Source of the DNA: Haladaptatus sp. R4
GTDB lineage: Archaea > Halobacteriota > Halobacteria > Halobacteriales > Haladaptataceae
DNA length: 64,000 nucleotides
NCBI RefSeq assembly: GCF_001625445.1
Contig: NZ_LWHG01000030.1
Coordinates: 62,001 to 126,000 of the forward strand
Direction of reading: 5' to 3'
This document shows, piece after piece, positions 54,189-63,362 of the stretch. Within the stretch, counting starts at the first letter, position 1. Every line of letters starts with the position of its first letter. Under the pieces are notes generated by a model that was not told the origin of the DNA, searched no databases, and was given only the letters and a program-made list of their open reading frames with translations. The translations under genes and the position numbers were made by a program.

Positions 54189-55037
54189 TTACCGAGCGGC
54201 TGAACTCGACGCCCGGCCGAGAAAGTACACCGCGATTGCCCCGAACAGCAGATCGAGGGCGACGAGCACGACGAGCGACTGACCGATGATGCCCCACGTC
54301 CATCCGGAGAGCATGATCGCTCGGGCGGCGTCTACCCCATAGGTAACAGGGTTCATCGAACTCACGACCTGAAGCCAACCGGGCAGTGCGTCGACCGGGA
54401 CGAACGCGGTACTCGCGAACAACAGTGGGAACTGAATGAGGTTCGTTGCGATGCCCGTCACTGAGACGTCGCCAGTCACGATACCCAGGACGTTCGAAAA
54501 CGCCATGAACCACACCGAGAACACGAGCGCCACGACGAGGATGCCGACGACACCGAGCAGGCCGGTCGTCACCGATGTGCCTAAGACGTACCCGAGTCCC
54601 AGCATGATCAGCGTCGGCACCAGGATCAACAGGAGATCTGAGAGGACCTTGCCAGTGAAGACGGCCGTGCGGCTCATCGGCGACGCGAGCGTTTTCTCGA
54701 ACATTCCAGACTCGATATCTTGGACGAATCCCGTCCCGGAACCAGCCGCTGTGATAAGCGCGACTTGGATAACAATCGCCGGGACGAGGTACGCGAGATA
54801 GTCGCCGCCCGGCACAGCCCGCCCCGCGAGTTTCCCGAACACTTGGCTGAACAGCACGAGGAAGATTATCGGCTGCACTAATGCGAAGACGAGCACGAAC
54901 GGTTCGCGCACCTTCTTCAAATTCCAGCGCAGGAAGTTCGTCCAGACATCACCGAGAAAGTTGTTGCCGCTCGTTTTCTCTGGGCGTCGTTGGTATTCTC
55001 TCTTGGGCTGTTTGGTCGTGGTTGTAGTAGTGGTCAT
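54189..55037 (-). CDS. ABC-2 type exporter permease (DrrB-like)
   Basis: 282 residues. An N-terminal charged stretch, then six membrane helices (FVLVFALVQPIIFLVLFSQV, LIMLGLGYVLGTSVTTGLL, GVVGILVVALVFSVWFMAFS, IGQSLVVLVALDLLFGAIAV and others). The segment FVQDIESGMFEKTLASPMSR is a typical ABC-2 signature. Its start overlaps the stop of the ATPase gene. DrrAB-type pairs export drugs, lipids or antibiotics. Confidence 0.9.
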   Translation of the reverse strand: MTTTTTTTKQPKREYQRRPEKTSGNNFLGDVWTNFLRWNLKKVREPFVLVFALVQPIIFLVLFSQVFGKLAGRAVPGGDYLAYLVPAIVIQVALITAAGSGTGFVQDIESGMFEKTLASPMSRTAVFTGKVLSDLLLILVPTLIMLGLGYVLGTSVTTGLLGVVGILVVALVFSVWFMAFSNVLGIVTGDVSVTGIATNLIQFPLLFASTAFVPVDALPGWLQVVSSMNPVTYGVDAARAIMLSGWTWGIIGQSLVVLVALDLLFGAIAVYFLGRASSSAAR

Positions 55038-56089
55038 TCTCGTGCCTCCATTTGGTACCCGTTCGGTTGGATTTCCCTGTCCGCAGCGTCGTTTTTCGAC
55101 TCGCCTGCCAGTGTCAGGAAGACATCGTCGAGCGTCGGTGACCGGATATTGAATCCCGTGATAGTCACGCCTGCCTTCGTGAGCCGCACGAGGAGGGTGG
55201 TCCCAATCCGGCGAGCATGAGTGGCAGTGACACTAAATCCGTCTTCAGTCGGCTGAATACTCTCGATCTCGTCCCAAGCCACCACCTCAGAATCCTCGAT
55301 AATCGCTCTGGCGTGTTCGACAGCTGTCTCGCTTGGGTCGTCGAGGGAGATTTCGAGAACATCGCCACCTACCTGGGCTTTGAGTTCGGCCGGCGAACCG
55401 GTCGCGACGATTTCCCCATCGAGAATGAGCGCGAGGTCGGAACAGAGCGCATCGGCTTCCTCGAGGTACTGGGTCGTGAGGAAAACGGTCGTTCCCTGCC
55501 GATTGATCTCACGGAAGTACTCCCAGAGCCGATTACGCGCTGCCGGATCGAGTCCGGTCGTCGGTTCATCAAGGAAGACGATCGGGGGGTGGTGAACCAG
55601 CGTCATCGCAACGTCAAGGCGCTTTTTCTGTCCACCAGAGAGCATCCCCGCGCTGTCGGCCGTCTTGGATTCGAGCCCGACGAGTTCGAGAAGGTCGTCA
55701 ATCCGGGCACCCCGCTTGGCACTCGGGACACCGTAGGCACGGCAGGCGAAGTTGAGGTTCTCCCGGACGGTGAGCACCGGGTCGATACTCGTTTCTTGTG
55801 CCATATACCCAATCGACTCGCGAACTGACCGAGGATCCGTCTCAGCGTTATATCCATTGACGCTGATCTGTCCAGTGGTCGGTCGAAGCAGCGTTGTGAG
55901 CATCTTGATCGTCGTTGTTTTGCCAGCTCCGTTTGCTCCGAGAAAGCCGAAAAATTCGCCTTTCGGAATCTCGAGTGAGACGTCTTTGACCGCTTCGGTG
56001 CCATTCGAATAAGTCACTCCAAGGTTCGTTGCTTCGATAGCAAATGCTGGACTGGAGCCGGTTTCGGTTGAATTTGGTTGGCGTTGCAT
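55034..56089 (-). CDS. ABC exporter ATPase (DrrA-like)
   Basis: 351 residues from MQRQPNSTETGSSPAFAIEA. Walker A FLGANGAGKTTTIKML, Q-loop GYMAQETSIDPVLTVRENLN, signature MLSGGQKKRLDVAM, Walker B IVFLDEPTTGLDPAARNRLW. The C-terminal domain (VAWDEIESIQPTEDGFSVTA, FNIRSPTLDDVFLTLAG) is that of DrrA exporters. The 16-residue upstream extension is omitted because it has no family similarity. Forms a two-gene exporter with the gene at 54189. Confidence 0.93.
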   Translation of the reverse strand: MQRQPNSTETGSSPAFAIEATNLGVTYSNGTEAVKDVSLEIPKGEFFGFLGANGAGKTTTIKMLTTLLRPTTGQISVNGYNAETDPRSVRESIGYMAQETSIDPVLTVRENLNFACRAYGVPSAKRGARIDDLLELVGLESKTADSAGMLSGGQKKRLDVAMTLVHHPPIVFLDEPTTGLDPAARNRLWEYFREINRQGTTVFLTTQYLEEADALCSDLALILDGEIVATGSPAELKAQVGGDVLEISLDDPSETAVEHARAIIEDSEVVAWDEIESIQPTEDGFSVTATHARRIGTTLLVRLTKAGVTITGFNIRSPTLDDVFLTLAGESKNDAADREIQPNGYQMEARE

Positions 56090-56567
56090 TGTTAGACCAC
56101 AGGATATAGTAGGGAGGCACGTATTGTGGAGGTTCACTCGAACATATTCGATCAGTGTCTCAGACCGAGTTCGAACGCCGTCACGATCGAGTCGGTGTCC
56201 TCACTAACAATTCAGGAACGATCTGCAACGAGCGGCCGGTGACCGAAAACGACGTCGAAGCCACATTTGCGTTCAATCACTTTCACCCTTTCTCCTCACA
56301 CGCTCACTGATCGGTCAGCTCGTTATGAGTGCACCCGCTCGGGTCTTCACTATCACTTTGGGACTGCACGAACACGGAACGAGGACAACCCGGCTTTGGA
56401 CATGTTCGAGCGAATCTTGAGGGGATATCCACCCGTCTGTATTGGTGATGGCTCTCTCGTCGATATGCGTTCAGTAGCGGATTCCAGAGGATGCTCCTGG
56501 CTGACGACCTGGACAATCCAAACACTCTTTACAGATTATCTGTAAGTTGTAAACAGCGCCAACACCA
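56090..56567. other. Intergenic region
   Basis: About 480 nt with no convincing gene. The last 40 nt are A/T-rich (TTTACAGATTATCTGTAAGT near 56526-56545), which suits a promoter for the regulator at 56568. Confidence 0.4.
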
Positions 56568-57176
56568 ATGTCACACACTGCATCCCACGCCAATGGCGAT
56601 GTCATTCGAGATTTTCTCTCGGTTGCAGGCCTCCTCGAAGAGCCACGGTTAGCCCAACTATACGCCTACCTTACCCGACAGGGTCCAGCAACCGTTCAAG
56701 AACTCATGGATGTCTTGGACCTCCCACAAGGAACGGCCTATACGTACGTGAAGCGGCTGGCCGATGCGGGTGTTATCAAAGCAACGGGCGACGAACAACC
56801 GCGAACCTATGTTGCTCACACGATCGACCTCACTGTCTCGGCTGGAGATGGAACGCGTGAGTATACGATTACCCCGATGTTGGTGGACGCCGTGAGTCGC
56901 CAATCTACCAATGACGATATCGAGACATACATCGCTCGCCACGGCGTTGAGGGTCTCGCAACAGCACTCACGTATACGGTTGCACGTGAGCGCGGTGAGG
57001 TAACCCATCGGCTGATGGCCCGTGACTTGGATATCTCGTCCCTCGCTGCAGAGATTATTCTCCAGGCCCTTCGCCCGGTCGTTCACGATCACATCAACAT
57101 CGAAGAATCCGGTGCGGTCAGACCTGATCTTGGGCTAGATGACGAGCAAACTACGGAAACATCTGACGACACGTGA
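56568..57176 (+). CDS. wHTH regulator paired with a PIN-like gene
   Basis: 202 residues. N-terminal winged helix: EEPRLAQLYAYLTRQGPATV, QELMDVLDLPQGTAYTYVKR, LADAGVIKATGDEQPRTYVA. The C-terminal half (VDAVSRQSTNDDIETYIARH, GLATALTYTVARERGEVTHR) is helical and may be the ligand- or toxin-binding part. The stop overlaps the GTG of the PIN-like gene (GTGA). Comparable HTH/PIN pairs are common in haloarchaea and behave like toxin-antitoxin modules; that role here is inferred. Confidence 0.8.
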   Translation: MSHTASHANGDVIRDFLSVAGLLEEPRLAQLYAYLTRQGPATVQELMDVLDLPQGTAYTYVKRLADAGVIKATGDEQPRTYVAHTIDLTVSAGDGTREYTITPMLVDAVSRQSTNDDIETYIARHGVEGLATALTYTVARERGEVTHRLMARDLDISSLAAEIILQALRPVVHDHINIEESGAVRPDLGLDDEQTTETSDDT

Positions 57177-57673
57177 GCGACATTCATATCGCCGACTCGG
57201 GAATGTTCATCGCTCTCGGAAAGCCCACAAACAGTCGCTATCAGAAGATGAGAGCGTTTTCCCGCAAAAATGACATTGTGTTTCTCCTCCCGGAGCGAGT
57301 CTATGAGGAGATTGCAGGAACTACCGGCGAAACCACGAGACCACCAATTGAGACAGCAATCGAAGAGGGATGGGCACAGATTGCCGATCCACTTGACTAT
57401 ACGATTTCAGTCGTATCGCAAGCAATGGATGGCGTCCAGTGATACATCGCAAATGCTGATGACCGACCCGCTGATGAAGTCGAACGAGCAGATGCTGCGC
57501 TTGCCGCACTCGCAGCACAACATCTCAGCACAGGGGTGGCTGCACATGTATACATTTACACGACCGACATCGCTGCAGGGGAAGGTGCCGAAACCGTACT
57601 TACATCGCACGGGTATAGCGATGCAGTGACCTTCGTGAACGCCTTCCGCTTCATCGAGAATCTTTACAACTGA
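57173..57673 (+). pseudogene. PIN-like protein with in-frame TGA at 57440
   Basis: From GTG: SDIHIADSGMFIALGKPTNS, RYQKMRAFSRKNDIVFLLPE, RVYEEIAGTTGETTRPPIET. Asp near residue 8 and the V-Y-E-E region match PIN-type positions. After GVQ comes TGA, but the same frame goes on YIANADDRPADEVERADAAL, AALAAQHLSTGVAAHVYIYT, and ENLYN to 57673. One base change (for example CGA to TGA) explains it; the restored protein is 166 residues. The second half carries the expected later acidic residues, so the 89-residue product is probably inactive. Confidence 0.7.
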
Positions 57674-58009
57674 TAAGCGGCTCGAAGATACCTGCTCACG
57701 ATCGGAATTACGAAACCGAAGAGAGTGTTGATGACGATTCACCGAATCTCGTTGCAGAAGCCTCGAATGCCGGCCACCATTCTTTGAGACACCACCGAAT
57801 ACACATCACGAGGCCTGAATGACACATCAAAAGACACTGGAAAATAGACACCTTGTAGCAATGAAATCAGCCTGGGACTTCTTGAACTTGAGTGATACAC
57901 AAAGACCTACGACGGCATCGTTGTTACGTGCTAGACGTGGACGCCACCTGAACTCATGCCATCGGTTAATCGGAAACTACACCTCACCGGACAATGGATC
58001 CAAAGACAA
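57674..58009. other. Intergenic region
   Basis: About 335 nt, no convincing gene or repeat seen. Confidence 0.4.
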
Positions 58010-58540
58010 ATGCCACAAGACCAGGACCCTCTTACTGATGATTGGCAGGGGGACGACACTGTCAAACGACTACTCCGAGAGCACCTCGACGAAACTGACT
58101 ACTCAATATACAAAGCACTGAACGAAGATGGTCGGATCTCTGATACCGAGCTCGGAGAACTAGTTGGACTCTCACGAACAGCCGCACGCCGTCGACGAAA
58201 GAAACTCGAGGAGGATGGGATCATTGACGTTCTGGGAGTCCTCGTTCTCCAACAAGCCGATTTCGCGTACGCAGACGTGTTCGTAACCCTCGACGCTCGA
58301 ATCAGCAGCGATGACCTTGATGCCTTCCTTGCTGAAATACAGAAAGAAGAACTCATCTACGAGATCGATGAATACATGGGAAAATACGACCTCTTGTTGC
58401 GGGTATGGAACGCCTCGCTCGCGGACATAAATACATATCTCCGCTCACAACTACAGGCTCACGACGCCGTCGCAGACTATGAGACAATCCCGGTCACGAA
58501 GACGCATAAGGCGTGGCACAAGACGATAACAGACAGATAG
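58010..58540 (+). CDS. Lrp/AsnC-family regulator
   Basis: About 176 residues from MPQDQDPLTDDWQGDDTVKR. HTH: DYSIYKALNEDGRISDTELG, ELVGLSRTAARRRRKKLEED. RAM domain: YADVFVTLDARISSDDLDAF, EIDEYMGKYDLLLRVWNASL, YETIPVTKTHKAWHK. The N-terminal 25 acidic residues extend beyond the usual family start. It sits near amino-acid-derivative genes (cupin, hyuAB) and may regulate them. A start at 57956 is possible but the extra residues look non-coding. Confidence 0.88.
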   Translation: MPQDQDPLTDDWQGDDTVKRLLREHLDETDYSIYKALNEDGRISDTELGELVGLSRTAARRRRKKLEEDGIIDVLGVLVLQQADFAYADVFVTLDARISSDDLDAFLAEIQKEELIYEIDEYMGKYDLLLRVWNASLADINTYLRSQLQAHDAVADYETIPVTKTHKAWHKTITDR

Positions 58541-58576
58541 TGGAAACTACTCTGGAAAAATTACTCGTGAAGTCGT

Positions 58577-58909
58577 CTATAGGCCGCCAAGGGTGGTATA
58601 GACGAGTTTTACCGGCATATCGGTCTCATTGACACTATAGTGTTTGGTACCAGCCGAGATGACCGAAAGTGTCCCAGAACCGACTGTGTATTCGCCCTCT
58701 GTGGTCGTGAGAGTGATCTCCCCATCTAGAATAACGGAGATCTCATCACTCTCATGAGACGTCCATCCCTCCTCCGGGGCACGTTCGCCGGGTTGGATGA
58801 CGTACGATCCAGTCTGTGATTTAGGGTCGGTCGTTTCAAAGAGTGTGAGTGGGGTTCCCGTGCTCTCATCCCATACATCGTCGAGGTTTGTGAGTTCAAT
58901 GTCGCTCAT
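58577..58909 (-). CDS. Cupin-domain protein
   Basis: 110 residues. A beta-barrel pattern: GSYVIQPGERAPEEGWTSHE, SDEISVILDGEITLTTTEGE, YTVGSGTLSVISAGTKHYSV. His/Glu/His positions (SHESDE, TKHY) suggest a metal site. Cupins of this size are often linked with hydantoinase/oxoprolinase operons. Its ATG overlaps the stop of the chimeric ORF upstream on this strand (ATGA). Confidence 0.85.
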   Translation of the reverse strand: MSDIELTNLDDVWDESTGTPLTLFETTDPKSQTGSYVIQPGERAPEEGWTSHESDEISVILDGEITLTTTEGEYTVGSGTLSVISAGTKHYSVNETDMPVKLVYTTLGGL

Positions 58910-59355
58910 TGGATCGTGTCTCCATCTATTGTGGCTTCGTCGCCGATCGTTCTGTCGTTAGTCAATACGACGCCATAGACGTTGCGTGCCGTTTCCATCG
59001 TGATATAATCGTTGAGGAAGTCCTCATCTCGTCGTTCATCGTGGCCACTGACGATTGTCGCATAGACGCCGGGGAAATGTCCGGCCGACAATCGGTTCGG
59101 GAAGAGGTCAGTCTCGATGTTGTCTGAGCCCTTCAGCGGGTCAAACCAACTCGGCGAAATTGTTGTTCCATACCTGAACTCGGTTGACGAAGTATTGGCA
59201 CCTCCTGACTTTTCGGTACTATCGGTTGAATTGTCACTCGTGGTTTCTGGTGATTGATTCCCTGTGCAACCGACGAAGATAGTCCCAATACGGGCAATAA
59301 TCCCGTATTTTAGGAATGACCAGCGATCAAATTGGTCATCAATATCTCGAATCAT
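58906..59355 (-). pseudogene. Chimera: start of a solute-binding lipoprotein joined to the end of a HyuB-like protein
   Basis: About 149 codons. The front, IIARIGTIFVGCTGNQSPET then a Ser/Thr/Asp linker and RYGTTISPSWFDPLKGSDNI, is the start of a peptide-type ABC binding protein (lipobox-like VGC). The rear, DERRDEDFLNDYITMETARN then VYGVVLTNDRTIGDEATIDG, matches the hydantoinase B ending at 63240-63360 (REDFRDGYVSREAAREQYGV). The middle of both genes is gone. A deletion in a longer transporter-hyuAB-cupin operon would produce exactly this. It is translationally linked to the cupin. Confidence 0.6.
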
Positions 59356-59498
59356 GGTATCATAACCGACCCACAGGGTCTTAAACACTCCGCATAAATC
59401 CCCCGTTTCGTCACCAGTAGACAACAATACGTTGTTCTTACTCTAGAAAACGCTCGTATAGTTTGGTAGTACGAACGAATCGGTTGCTAGCGAGAAAC

Positions 59499-59513
59499 TG
59501 ATTTATACCAGTG
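59499..59513 (+). promoter_or_regulatory. TATA promoter of hyuA
   Basis: GATTTATACC is centred about 26 nt before the GTG at 59531, implying a leaderless message. Confidence 0.5.
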
Positions 59514-59530
59514 CACGAAATGGATAGATC

Positions 59531-61584
59531 GTGAGTCAAGATATCAACACGCAAAGAGTGGCGGTAGACATTGGCGGGACATTCGTCGATGCTATTACCT
59601 TCAATCGAGAAACCCGAGAAATAGCTCTCGAGAAAGCACCAACCACGCCAGACCAACCTTCCGAAGGGGTGCTGCAGTCAATCGACAAAGTCCAAGCAGA
59701 AATAGAACACACCAGTGCGTTTGTCCATGGGACAACGCTTGGCCTTAACGCCGTTCTCGAACGAGATGGTGCAACCACCGGTATCATCACAAACGAAGGG
59801 TTCGCCGACGTCTACGAAATTGGCCGTACCAACCTCGAACGGCCATCGATGTACGACATCAACTACCAGAAACCAGAGTCCATGGTCCCTCGGCGTCGCC
59901 GCGTCGGCGTACCCGGCCGCCTCAATGCGCAGGGAGTGGTTGTCGAAGAACTTGACATTGACGCCGTTCGCGACGCTGCCGAGTACCTCGTTGAAGAACA
60001 GAGCGTCGAATCCATCGCAATCTGTTTCCTGCACTCCTATCAGAACGACCAACACGAACGTGCCGCCGCTGACATCGTCCAAGATACACACCCGGATATC
60101 AGTGTGTCCGTTTCAAGCGACATCAGCGGCGAATACCGGGAATACGAGCGTACCAGTACTGCCGTTCTCGACAGCTACATCAAGCCGATTTTTGAGAACT
60201 ACGTCGACACCCTCGACAGCGCGCTCACAGAGAGCGGCTTCGATGGCTCGTTTTTCATCACGCGATCAGGCGGGGGAACACTCACTGCTGAGAGTGCAAA
60301 GACTGCGCCAGTCCACACGATTCTCTCCGGCCCCGCTGGCGGTCTCATTGGTGCGTCCCACGTCGGTGATGGTACCAACCGTGATAATCTCATCACCGTC
60401 GACATGGGTGGGACAAGCCTCGACGCTGCCGTCGTTGAGGACGGATCTCCCGTCGTGAAGTATGACTCCTCACTTGAACACCAACCGATGATGATTCCGG
60501 TCTACGATATTCGGACAATCGGTGCGGGCGGCGGGTCCGTCGCATGGATTGATGGCGATCTCCTCAAGGTCGGTCCTGAGAGCGCGGGTGCAGATCCCGG
60601 CCCAATCTGCTATGATAATGGCGGAACCGAACCCACCGTCACTGATGCAGCGCTGGCACTCGGCTTCCTCGACCCGGCTGACTTCCTCGGCGGCGAAATG
60701 GACACCGCCGCGGAAGCCGCACTCAATGGCATCGAAGAGAAACTCGCAACGCCACTCGACATGTCTGTCGACGAGGCCAGCAAGGGTGTCTTCGATGTCG
60801 CGCTCGCGAATACCGTGGGCGCGATCCGTGAGATAACCGTTGAAAAAGGCCTTGACCCGCGCGACTTCTCGATGGTCGCCTACGGCGGTGCTGGACCTAT
60901 GTTCGTCCCTCTGCTCGCACGCGAGATTGGTGCTGGTGAAGTGCTCGTCCCCCAGGCACCTTCGGTTTTCTCCGCCTGGGGGATGCTGATGGCCGACGTT
61001 GTCTACGACTTCTCTCAAACCCACATCGCCGTTCTCGACGATGTCGACTTTGAGACGCTCTGCTCAGAATTCGATACCCTCGAAGCCGAAGGCCGTGAAA
61101 CGCTCACGGAAGAGGGGATTGGCGAAACGCGCCAGAGTATCGGTCGGCAGTCGAGATGCGGTATTTCGGCCAGGAACACACCGTCGAGGTCGATGCAAAC
61201 GACATCGATTCACTTGACGAACTTGCAGATCGGTTCGAAGCCCAGCACGAGTCTCGGTACGGCCACACGATGGGCGATCCCGTGCAAGTCGTTCACCTTC
61301 GTGTCCGTGCCGTCGGTGAGAATGAGAAACCGAGCCTCGAACGTGGGACGCCGCGGACAGATGGTGACCTTTCGCCCATTGATACCCGAGAAGCGTACTG
61401 TTTCGCGGTCAACGACTTCGTCGACTTCGACGTCTATCAACGTGCAGACATCAAGCCTGGCGACGAGATCGAAGGGCCTGCGGTCGTCACCGAACCGACT
61501 ACATCGCTCGTCTTCCACTCAGACCAGACCGCAGACGTCGACGAGTATGGCCACATCATCATCACAACAGGAGACAAACAATGA
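59531..61584 (+). pseudogene. hyuA: Hydantoinase/oxoprolinase subunit A, frameshifted at 61146
   Basis: HyuA and HyuB form ATP-dependent hydantoinases or oxoprolinases. Frame 1 from GTG: RVAVDIGGTFVDAITFNRET (ATP-binding), FVHGTTLGLNAVLERDGATT, FFITRSGGGTLTAESAKTAP, ILSGPAGGLIGASHVGDGTN, VDMGGTSLDAAVVEDGSPVV, ITVEKGLDPRDFSMVAYGGA. Past RQSIGR the frame departs. The next frame resumes VEMRYFGQEHTVEVDANDID and ends GHIIITTGDKQ. Adding one G at 61146-61147 restores 684 residues, the family length. Both parts are well conserved. The stop overlaps the hyuB start (ATGA). Confidence 0.88.
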
Positions 61585-63362
61585 GCACACAACAAGACAT
61601 CGACCCGGCAACAGTCGAGGTGATTCGGAATTACCTCACGTCTGCCGCAACGGAGATGCAACGCACCCTTATCAGAACTGCCTACAACACAATTATCTAC
61701 GAGATTCTGGACTTCGGAATCTCTATTTTCGACAGAGATCTCAATCTCATCGCAGACTCCCCGGGACTAGCACTCTTCTTGGGTGCGAACGACTACGGAA
61801 TTAAGAAAGCGGTTGACCACGTTGGTGAGGAAAACATGAACCCAGGGGATGTGTTCATCATGAACTACCCCTACTGGAGTGGGACGCACACCCTCGACGT
61901 GCTCCTATTTGCTCCAGTGTTCCACGACGAGGACCTCATCGGCTATACGACCTGCCGCGCACACTGGCTTGACCTCGGTGCGAAGGACTCCGGCTACGTC
62001 CTCGACTCGACTGATGTTCACCAGGAAGGCGTGCTATTCCCCGGTACGAAAGTCTACAAGGATGGTGAGCCTGACCCGGAGATTATGGATATCATCCGGT
62101 TTAACTCCCGGATGCCCGAGAAAGTCGTTGGTGACCTGAACGCGCAGGTCGCAGCGGTCCGCACCGGTGAAGAGCGCTTGCAAGAACTATACGAGAAGTA
62201 TGGCGGCGAAACTGTTGAGTCGGCGGTTAACAAGGTACTCAACCATGGTGAGGAAACCGCTCGTAAGGCCGTCGAAGAACTCCCGGACGGGAGCTGGTCG
62301 GCAACTGGATATGCCGACGGCGTCAACCGTGATTCTGACGACCTAATAAAACTCAAGGCGACCGTTACCATCGACGGCGATGAATTCGAAGTTGACTTCT
62401 CGGGGTCGTCCGACGAAGTCGACGAGCCACTCAATATCCCGCCAGGGATGAGCGAGACGATCTGTAAGCTTTGCTTTAAGACGATTACTACACCCGAGGA
62501 GGACTCGAACGGGGGACAGTACGCACCATTATCGATGACCGTTCCAAAGGGGAACATCTTCAACGCAAGTTATCCCGCCCCTACGTTCACCGTCTGGACC
62601 GGGATTGTCGCTATCGACGTGGTTTACCAGGCGCTCGCAAAGGGAATGCCTGATCGCGTCCCTGCAAGTACTGGTGGTGACCTCGCTGATATCATGCTTT
62701 ACGGCGAGAACCCGGAGACAGGCCGACCGTTCGTCGAAGCGAACAATGAGGCTGTTGGCTGGGGTGCAGGCATTAACCACGATGGGGAGAACGCGCTCAT
62801 GCATATCAGCGAGACAATGGTCCGAAACATCCCAATTGAGGTGTTCGAGAACAAAGCCCCAATCCGATTCGACCAACTCTCACTCCGTGAGGACTCCGGT
62901 GGTCCGGGGAAGCATCGTGGTGGCCTCGGCATCTGTCGTGACTTCCGCGTGCTCGAACCGGTCGGCGCGCTCTCGATTATACAGAAAACCCGAACCGAGA
63001 ACTGGGGATTGGACGGCGGCGAACCCGGTATGAAGAACGTTGTCGCACTCGACTCCGAAGAAGATGACTTCGACGAGCGAGTGCAGATTCTCGTTGATAA
63101 CGACGATCTCTACGACGATGAAGATGTAACGTATGCAGGGATGTTCCGCGGGAACTTCGTCCCGGGAGAAGTAATCTCGAACCGGACCGCAGGCGGCGGT
63201 GGATACGGCGACCCGTACGAACGTGATCCGGACGCAGTTCGCGAGGACTTCCGTGATGGCTACGTCTCACGTGAGGCTGCCCGAGAGCAGTACGGCGTCG
63301 TCGTGACCGAAGACGGTGAGATCGATCAGGAGACGACCGAGGAGCTTCGGAGCACTCGATGA
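61581..63362 (+). CDS. hyuB: Hydantoinase/oxoprolinase subunit B
   Basis: 593 residues. PATVEVIRNYLTSAATEMQR, TLIRTAYNTIIYEILDFGIS, GDVFIMNYPYWSGTHTLDVL, TTCRAHWLDLGAKDSGYVLD, FNSRMPEKVVGDLNAQVAAV, EVDFSGSSDEVDEPLNIPPG, REDSGGPGKHRGGLGICRDF, and the C-terminal NRTAGGGGYGDPYERDPDAV: the full HyuB series. Known substrates in the family are 5-oxoproline, N-methylhydantoin and related lactams; acetone carboxylase is a relative. It has no frameshift, in contrast to hyuA. Confidence 0.95.
   Translation: MSTQQDIDPATVEVIRNYLTSAATEMQRTLIRTAYNTIIYEILDFGISIFDRDLNLIADSPGLALFLGANDYGIKKAVDHVGEENMNPGDVFIMNYPYWSGTHTLDVLLFAPVFHDEDLIGYTTCRAHWLDLGAKDSGYVLDSTDVHQEGVLFPGTKVYKDGEPDPEIMDIIRFNSRMPEKVVGDLNAQVAAVRTGEERLQELYEKYGGETVESAVNKVLNHGEETARKAVEELPDGSWSATGYADGVNRDSDDLIKLKATVTIDGDEFEVDFSGSSDEVDEPLNIPPGMSETICKLCFKTITTPEEDSNGGQYAPLSMTVPKGNIFNASYPAPTFTVWTGIVAIDVVYQALAKGMPDRVPASTGGDLADIMLYGENPETGRPFVEANNEAVGWGAGINHDGENALMHISETMVRNIPIEVFENKAPIRFDQLSLREDSGGPGKHRGGLGICRDFRVLEPVGALSIIQKTRTENWGLDGGEPGMKNVVALDSEEDDFDERVQILVDNDDLYDDEDVTYAGMFRGNFVPGEVISNRTAGGGGYGDPYERDPDAVREDFRDGYVSREAAREQYGVVVTEDGEIDQETTEELRSTR

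Noticed and set aside
56267-56545. 92-codon frame upstream of the wHTH gene
   Set aside because: No start context, no domain, biased residues; probably chance.
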